Origin: Arcicella rosea
GTDB taxonomy: Bacteria; Bacteroidota; Bacteroidia; Cytophagales; Spirosomataceae
Assembly: GCF_014204325.1 (NCBI RefSeq)
Contig: NZ_JACHKT010000047.1
Location: forward strand, 1-33,858
Length of the DNA stretch: 33,858 nt
Reading direction: 5' to 3'
The notes below the pieces were generated by a model. It saw nothing but the letters and a program-made list of their open reading frames with translations. It had not been told where the DNA came from and made no database searches. This document shows positions 29,399-33,858 of this stretch, in pieces; the stretch's first letter is position 1; each line of letters begins with the position of its first letter. A program made the position numbers and the translations under genes.

Positions 29399-31096
29399 AT
29401 GCTCTCGAAAAAAACATCATTATTGCTGTTGCTGGTAGGTCAATTTATGGCGATGTCAGCTCCAGTATTTGCTCAGGAACAAAACCCTGTTTCAATTCAG
29501 GTTGATTTGTCTAAGACAAAAGCTCCTATGAAGCCAATATGGGCTTGGTTTGGTTACGACGAACCCAACTATACGTACATGAAAGACGGGAAAAAGCTAT
29601 TGACGGAAATCTCGCAATTAAGCAAAGTACCCGTTTATGTAAGAGCTCATAGTTTACTAGTTACGGGTGATGGAACGGCTGCGTTGAAGTGGGGTTCTAC
29701 CAATGCTTATACCGAAGATGCTAAAGGAAACCCAATTTATGATTGGACTATTGTTGATAAAATTTTTGATACTTATATCGAACGTGGGATGAAACCTATA
29801 GCTCAGATTGGTTTTATGCCAGAAGCACTTTCGAGCCATCCGACACCTTATCGTCATTACTGGAAACCTGGAGATAATTACAACGATATTTATACAGGAT
29901 GGGCGTATCCACCCAAAGATTATAATAAATGGGCTGAGCTTGTTTATCAATGGGTGAAACATTCTGTGGCGAAATATGGACAAAAAGAGGTAGAAAGCTG
30001 GTATTGGGAACTTTGGAATGAACCTAACATCGGTTACTGGAAAGGTACAACTGAGGAGTATATCAAATTGTATGATTACTCAGCTGATGCCGTAAAGCGT
30101 GCTTTACCAACAGCCAAAATCGGCGGGCCAGAAGTAACTGGGCCAGATTGGGATAAGTCGGCTACTTTTTTGAGGACTTTTTTAGACCATGTCACTAAAG
30201 GTAAAAACTATGTTACAGGTAAAACAGGTTCACCTATTGATTTTATTACGTATCATGCCAAAGGTGCACCAAAGGTTGTGAACGGACATGTACAAATGAA
30301 CATGGGTACACAACTCCGTGACCTTGACAAAGGCTTTGAGATTGTGGCATCGTATCCAACGTTAAAGAAGTTGCCAATCATCATTGGTGAATCCGACCCA
30401 GAAGGCTGTGCTGCTTGTTCAGAAGATTTACATCCGCAAAATGCTTATCGTAACGGAACAATGTATTCTAGTTATACAGCAGCTTCATTTGCTAGAAAAT
30501 ACGAATTGGCAGAAGCTAGAGGTGTAAATTTACTTGGTGCAGTTTCGTGGTCATTTGAATTTGAAGACCAAGCATGGTTTCGTGGTTTCAGAGATTTAGC
30601 CACAAATGGTGTCGATAAACCTGTACTAAATGTATTTCGTATGTTTGGAATGATGGAAGGAAATCGTGTAGAAGTAAAGCAGAATTTAGCTTATGATTTC
30701 AAAAAAGTTAGGGACAAAAGTGTAAGAGAAGCTGCTGATATTAATGCTTTGGCTTCTAAAAGTGCAAACTCAGCAGGAATAATGATTTGGAATTATCATG
30801 ACGATAATTTGCCTGCACCAGATGCTCTTGTGGAAATATCAATAAAAGGATTACCAACTGGTAAAGTAGCCTTATTGCATTATCGTATTGATAAAGAAAA
30901 TAGCAATGCTTACGAAGTCTGGAAGACGATGGGTTCACCTAAACAACCCACCGCAGAACAGATTGCGATACTCGAAAAAGCAGGACAATTGCAGTTACTT
31001 ACTTCGCCAGAATGGATAGCACCTAAAAATGGAGAAGCCCAAATCAAAATGAAACTTCCTAGACAAGGAGTATCTTTTTTACATTTTAAATGGTAA
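29399..31096 (+). CDS. Secreted GH39-like glycoside hydrolase
   Basis: This 565-aa protein has a signal peptide (about 1-25, ending PVFAQ). The barrel resembles clan GH-A family 39 (beta-xylosidase / iduronidase type). The acid/base candidate is E208 in 'WELWNEPN' (203-210) and the nucleophile candidate is E331 in 'PIIIGESDPEG'. H286 in 'DFITYHAKG' fits the substrate pocket. A small beta-rich C-terminal domain (about 450-565) follows. Both catalytic acids are present, so the enzyme should be active. The substrate is not evident. Exported, probably periplasmic or surface. It is followed by a strong terminator and then by an ECF/FecR/SusC-type cluster, which may belong to the same glycan-use system. 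Its regulation may involve the XRE-cupin gene upstream. Confidence 0.8.
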   Translation: MLSKKTSLLLLLVGQFMAMSAPVFAQEQNPVSIQVDLSKTKAPMKPIWAWFGYDEPNYTYMKDGKKLLTEISQLSKVPVYVRAHSLLVTGDGTAALKWGSTNAYTEDAKGNPIYDWTIVDKIFDTYIERGMKPIAQIGFMPEALSSHPTPYRHYWKPGDNYNDIYTGWAYPPKDYNKWAELVYQWVKHSVAKYGQKEVESWYWELWNEPNIGYWKGTTEEYIKLYDYSADAVKRALPTAKIGGPEVTGPDWDKSATFLRTFLDHVTKGKNYVTGKTGSPIDFITYHAKGAPKVVNGHVQMNMGTQLRDLDKGFEIVASYPTLKKLPIIIGESDPEGCAACSEDLHPQNAYRNGTMYSSYTAASFARKYELAEARGVNLLGAVSWSFEFEDQAWFRGFRDLATNGVDKPVLNVFRMFGMMEGNRVEVKQNLAYDFKKVRDKSVREAADINALASKSANSAGIMIWNYHDDNLPAPDALVEISIKGLPTGKVALLHYRIDKENSNAYEVWKTMGSPKQPTAEQIAILEKAGQLQLLTSPEWIAPKNGEAQIKMKLPRQGVSFLHFKW

Positions 31097-31574
31097 AAAA
31101 CGTATTCTTTTTTTCTCATCACTCGTTCGACTTGTTCTTTTAGGGCAAGTCGAACTTTTTTATGCTTCATGTTTCGCTCAAAATTAAGAATAAGTACTTT
31201 CTTTTCGTATTAAAATTAATAAAATACAGTACATTGATGCCTAAACAATCAATAGGATTATTGAAAGAAAAAGTAAAATATTGCCGAATTAATCTTTAAA
31301 AAAAGTATCAATAACACATTCAACCCCTTAAAACAGGAATAAATACTATTTATTATTAGAAAATAATTATTATAATTTTTTTTTAATTAGATTTGTTACT
31401 TATAAATCAGGCTAAACATAGATAAACAAAAACTTATTAGAAGTTAAAAAGTTCTTTATTGAGTATTTTCTCCGTTATTTCTCTTGATTTTATATCTGTA
31501 CGATTAAATATCTCAGTTTTGAGTAACTATTTCTCCTCCAACTGAAGCTTTAAATCAAAGCGTAGTTACTATTA
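31097..31574. other. 478-base spacer between glycosidase and sigma factor genes
   Basis: Apart from the terminator at its left end, this AT-rich spacer shows one TAGATTTG box (31388-31395) that could start a ~175-base leader for the sigma factor gene. It also has an 8-bp inverted repeat (31522-31529 with 31563-31570) whose right arm ends four bases before the sigma factor ATG. No gene is seen. Confidence 0.5.
31125..31161 (+). terminator. Intrinsic terminator after the glycosidase gene
   Basis: GTTCGACTTG (31125-31134) and CAAGTCGAAC (31146-31155) form a perfect 10-bp stem with an 11-base loop, followed directly by six T residues. This is a textbook factor-independent terminator 28 bases after the stop. 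Confidence 0.85.
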
Positions 31575-32204
31575 ATGAAAATTTATCAGCAAAATATTCC
31601 ATTAGATGAAGGCTCTTTAGATGTCAAGGCGATTGGGCTTTGGTTAAAAATAAAAAGTGGTGATGAAACTGCTTTTGAGACTCTTATGCTTGATTTCTAC
31701 AAAGTACTTTTTAGTTATGGAATACGCTTGGTGCCTGATGAAGATTATATTAAAGACTGTATTCAAGATGTTTTTATGGAAATTTGGTTTCGTCGAGCAA
31801 CACTTGGTGAAACAGAGTTTGTGAAGTATTATTTATTAAAATCACTCAGAAGAAGAATTTTTAGAGAGTACAAAAAGTGGTTTGCTCAACATGAAGAAGC
31901 TTCAGATGATTATCATTTTGTGGTAGATTTTTCGGTAGAAACACAACTAATAGAACAAGAACATTCAAGCGAGCAAATCGGAAAAATGGAAATGCTTTTG
32001 AATAAATTACCGAAAAGACAGAAGGAAGCAGTTTACTTAAAATTCTATCAAAACCTGAGTAACGAGCAAATTGCAGAAGTACTTAGCGTAAACCGACAGT
32101 CGGTTTATAATTTATTATACGAAGCCCTTCGTAAACTCAGAACAGAGTGGCCAAACGAATATGTAAGTTGTATTTTGTTACTTCATACTTGGCATATTAT
32201 ATAA
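31575..32204 (+). CDS. ECF-type RNA polymerase sigma factor
   Basis: This 209-aa protein has sigma region 2 at about 24-95 ('DETAFETLMLDFY', 'DCIQDVFMEIWFRR') and region 4 at about 145-195 ('LPKRQKEAVYLKFYQNLSNEQIAEVLSVNRQSVYNLL'), with no region 3. The C-terminus ends in a short hydrophobic tail (CILLLHTWHII). Known: in Bacteroidota such sigma factors, paired with a FecR anti-sigma protein, switch on an adjacent SusC/SusD-type uptake locus in response to a substrate bound at the outer-membrane receptor. The FecR gene follows after a gap of about 180 bases, and the receptor gene start comes next. Confidence 0.93.
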   Translation: MKIYQQNIPLDEGSLDVKAIGLWLKIKSGDETAFETLMLDFYKVLFSYGIRLVPDEDYIKDCIQDVFMEIWFRRATLGETEFVKYYLLKSLRRRIFREYKKWFAQHEEASDDYHFVVDFSVETQLIEQEHSSEQIGKMEMLLNKLPKRQKEAVYLKFYQNLSNEQIAEVLSVNRQSVYNLLYEALRKLRTEWPNEYVSCILLLHTWHII

Positions 32205-32386
32205 TTTCGTCATTAATTTATATTTTTTTTGAAATACTTAATAGTTTGAATATTAGTATTTTATGACTAATTTCTTATATCTAACTTAGATATAATTATA
32301 TTTTTTTGTAAAATTTTATAATTATTACAGTAGATATCACCAGCTACTTGCATATTATCAATAAAGCGTGTGTTGAGTTTGATAAT

Positions 32387-33496
32387 ATGGAAATGAAAGA
32401 ATATCATAATTTTGAAATAGAAGATTTTTTGCTGGACGAGTATTTTTTGCAATGGGCGAAAAATCCCGATGCAGCAAGTGATGCTTTCTGGAAGGCTTGG
32501 CTAATTGCTAATCCGTCTAAAGAGGGAATACTTCATGATGCGAAAAGTTTGATTTTATCCATCAAAGTAAAACCCTTTAAAGAAGTCTCATCTTCAAAGG
32601 TTGAAAGCCATGTGAAAGTCATGATGGATGAGATTCAGCAAATTGATTTAATAGAAAAAAATAAAGTAAAGACAAAACGATTGCAATGGTCAAATTGGGC
32701 AAAAATTGCTGCTGTATTGACTATTGGTTTAGGGCTTTCTTGGCTTTTCTTTCAAAAGTATAATAAGGTAAGTAGTTCTATTCCGATGTATGAAGCAATG
32801 GTGGCGTCTTCTAAAATACAATTAATTGAAAAAATTAATGATGACGAAAAACCAATATTAGTAAAATTGAGCGATGGAAGTAGGATTACACTTTATAAAA
32901 ATAGTAGAGTAAGTTATCCTGTAAAATTTGAAGCAGATAAAAGAGAAGTGTATTTAACGGGCGATGCTTTTTTTAACATTGCAAAAAATCCTAATAAACC
33001 TTTTTTAGTACATGCTGGCGATATTGTCACTAGAGTGTTAGGAACAAGCTTTTTTGTGAAAGCACCCAATAAAGAAACTAATGTACAAGTTGAAGTAATT
33101 ACAGGCAAAGTTTCTGTTTTTGAAATAAATACCCAACCAAATGGTGGTGTTGTGCTGTCTCCAAATCATAAAGTTACTTTTTATGAAGGGCAACATCATT
33201 TTGTAACGGGCTTAATTGATAATCCTCAACCACAAATTGCTGCTGAGCAAGACAATGCAAATCTTTTTGAATTTCATGATACACCACTTTCGGAAGTTTT
33301 AGAAAAAATTTCAATGATTTATGGTATTCGTATTGAAGTAGAAAATGAAAAATTATACGATTGTCCGTTTACGGCAGACATCAGAAGACAGCCATTGCAT
33401 ACACAATTAGAAATTATCTGTACGGCAATTAATGGAAATTACGAAATCAAAGGAACGGTTATACTCATTAATGGGCAAGGCTGTGACGCTCTTTAA
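32387..33496 (+). CDS. FecR-family anti-sigma factor
   Basis: This protein has about 369 aa. The ATG at 32387 is chosen because the only upstream in-frame start is a TTG, and an ATG two codons later is an alternative. A cytoplasmic N-terminal anti-sigma region (about 1-100) is followed by one transmembrane helix (about 104-122), a FecR domain (about 150-255: 'VKLSDGSRITLYKNSRVSY', 'VYLTGDAFFNIAKNP', 'VLGTSFFVKA') and a C-terminal STN-like DUF4974 domain (about 295-365: 'FHDTPLSEVLEKISMIYGI'). It carries the signal from a SusC-type receptor across the inner membrane to the ECF sigma factor encoded just upstream. Its partner receptor appears broken in this window. Confidence 0.92.
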   Translation: MEMKEYHNFEIEDFLLDEYFLQWAKNPDAASDAFWKAWLIANPSKEGILHDAKSLILSIKVKPFKEVSSSKVESHVKVMMDEIQQIDLIEKNKVKTKRLQWSNWAKIAAVLTIGLGLSWLFFQKYNKVSSSIPMYEAMVASSKIQLIEKINDDEKPILVKLSDGSRITLYKNSRVSYPVKFEADKREVYLTGDAFFNIAKNPNKPFLVHAGDIVTRVLGTSFFVKAPNKETNVQVEVITGKVSVFEINTQPNGGVVLSPNHKVTFYEGQHHFVTGLIDNPQPQIAAEQDNANLFEFHDTPLSEVLEKISMIYGIRIEVENEKLYDCPFTADIRRQPLHTQLEIICTAINGNYEIKGTVILINGQGCDAL

Positions 33497-33542
33497 ATTT
33501 AATATTCAGTCCAATAATAATCAACTATAAAAATTTCTCAAT

Positions 33543-33640
33543 ATGAAAAAGTAAACATTTTATTACAAAAAAAGGTCTAGCAATGTTCGCACCATTGCCA
33601 AACCTTAGGAATTACCTACGCTCTGAGAGAGCGGTGGGCA
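33543..33640 (+). ncRNA. Structured leader before the SusC-type gene
   Basis: Two hairpins lie in the 192 bases between fecR and the receptor start. The first is at 33574-33604 (GCAATG/CATTGC with an outer GGT/ACC, loop TTCGCAC). The second is at 33615-33637 (CGCTCT-GAG-AGAGCG, closed by CC/GG across a small internal loop). A minimal frame ATG-AAA-AAG-TAA (MKK, stop) begins at 33543. This stretch is richer in G and C than its surroundings. Inference: a cis-acting leader RNA that may control receptor expression. I cannot assign it to a named family. Confidence 0.4.
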
Positions 33641-33688
33641 AATATTGTCATGCTAAAAATGTAAAAAATTAACAAAACAGTCCAAATT

Positions 33689-33787
33689 ATGAAAAAAAAT
33701 CGACAAAACAGTAGGATGCTACTGATTGCTATGAAAATTTCAGTAATACAAGTTGCCTTGGCGTACTCTACCCGAAGATTTCTTTAA
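33689..33787 (+). pseudogene. SusC-type TonB-dependent receptor, 5' end only, interrupted
   Basis: The frame starts MKKNRQNSRMLLIAMKIS and continues VIQVALA. This is typical of the start of STN-containing SusC-type receptors of Cytophagales: basic N-terminus, then 'MKISVIQ' and the beginning of a signal peptide hydrophobic core. After about residue 25 (33763) it changes to YSTRRFL and stops at 33785-33787. A normal receptor would run about 1100 residues. Its position after ECF sigma and FecR genes supports the assignment. The break coincides with the start of an open minus-strand frame, so an insertion is the likely cause. Confidence 0.5.
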
Positions 33788-33858
33788 AGTTTTGATTGTA
33801 AGACATTTGTATATTTATCCATTTTGCAAATGCCCCAAAGCATTTATTCCAGAGTTGG
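33764..33858. mobile_element. Probable insertion-sequence end, continuing past the window
   Basis: From about 33764 the receptor coding sequence is lost and the DNA is open on the other strand to the window edge. The left boundary would start near TACTCTACCCGAAG. The second end, inverted repeats and target duplication are outside the window, so the family cannot be given. It is inferred only from the abrupt break of a recognisable receptor start. Confidence 0.4.
33768..33858 (-). CDS. C-terminal fragment of a possible transposase
   Basis: On the minus strand the frame enters from beyond the window and ends at a TAG (33770-33768). The 29 visible residues include KCFGAFAKWINIQMSYNQNF and end KEIFG. 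Composition (aromatic, Lys, Asn) looks like real protein rather than noise. Transposase is suggested by the insertion context only, as no DDE or other catalytic residue is in view. Confidence 0.3.
   Translation of the reverse strand, partial: QLWNKCFGAFAKWINIQMSYNQNFKEIFG

Overview
The window looks like chromosome of an AT-rich Bacteroidota, most likely Cytophagales. This rests on an ECF sigma/FecR/SusC-type TonB receptor cluster, promoter-like TAnnTTTG boxes, little Shine-Dalgarno signal, and large secreted proteins with 'GNVGIGT' heads or Ig/FN3 repeats. Genus is not resolved. I found no tRNA, rRNA or CRISPR array.

Left two thirds (about 134-23299, all minus strand). A single-domain-receiver LuxR-type regulator (22649-23299) is followed by seven tightly spaced genes that look like one 22-kb operon. 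In order of transcription they are: a 2508-aa Cys/Ig-repeat surface protein; a 1052-aa secreted protein whose C-terminus has the layout of a PD-(D/E)XK nuclease toxin; a 349-aa cytoplasmic beta-propeller-like protein starting inside the toxin stop codon (ATGA), the expected place for an immunity protein; an 1153-aa beta-rich secreted protein; an 829-aa FN3 protein; and two near-duplicate tail-fibre-like proteins with internally duplicated knob-like modules. My reading, which is inference, is a contact-dependent or surface-displayed polymorphic-toxin system. The structural genes would display or deliver the toxin and the propeller protein would protect the producer. A perfect 15-bp inverted repeat lies just upstream of a promoter-like box in front of the operon and is a candidate regulator site. 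A hairpin at 1-37 probably ends transcription.

Middle (23300-28739). A sparse 0.7-kb spacer is followed by a U32-family (RlhA/TrhP-like) RNA-hydroxylation protein on the plus strand and the convergent catalase-peroxidase gene katG on the minus strand. A 25-bp-stem hairpin separates them. The katG upstream region contains a good Bacteroidota promoter, and a divergent cupin-type XRE regulator is preceded by several inverted and direct repeats.

Right end (28740-33858, plus strand). The XRE regulator is followed by a secreted GH39-like glycosidase with a strong terminator, then an ECF sigma factor, a FecR-type anti-sigma factor, a structured leader region and the first ~25 codons of a SusC-type receptor. 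That receptor frame breaks abruptly. The remaining ~90 bases are open on the minus strand and read like the C-terminus of another protein, so the receptor appears interrupted by a mobile element that runs off the window.
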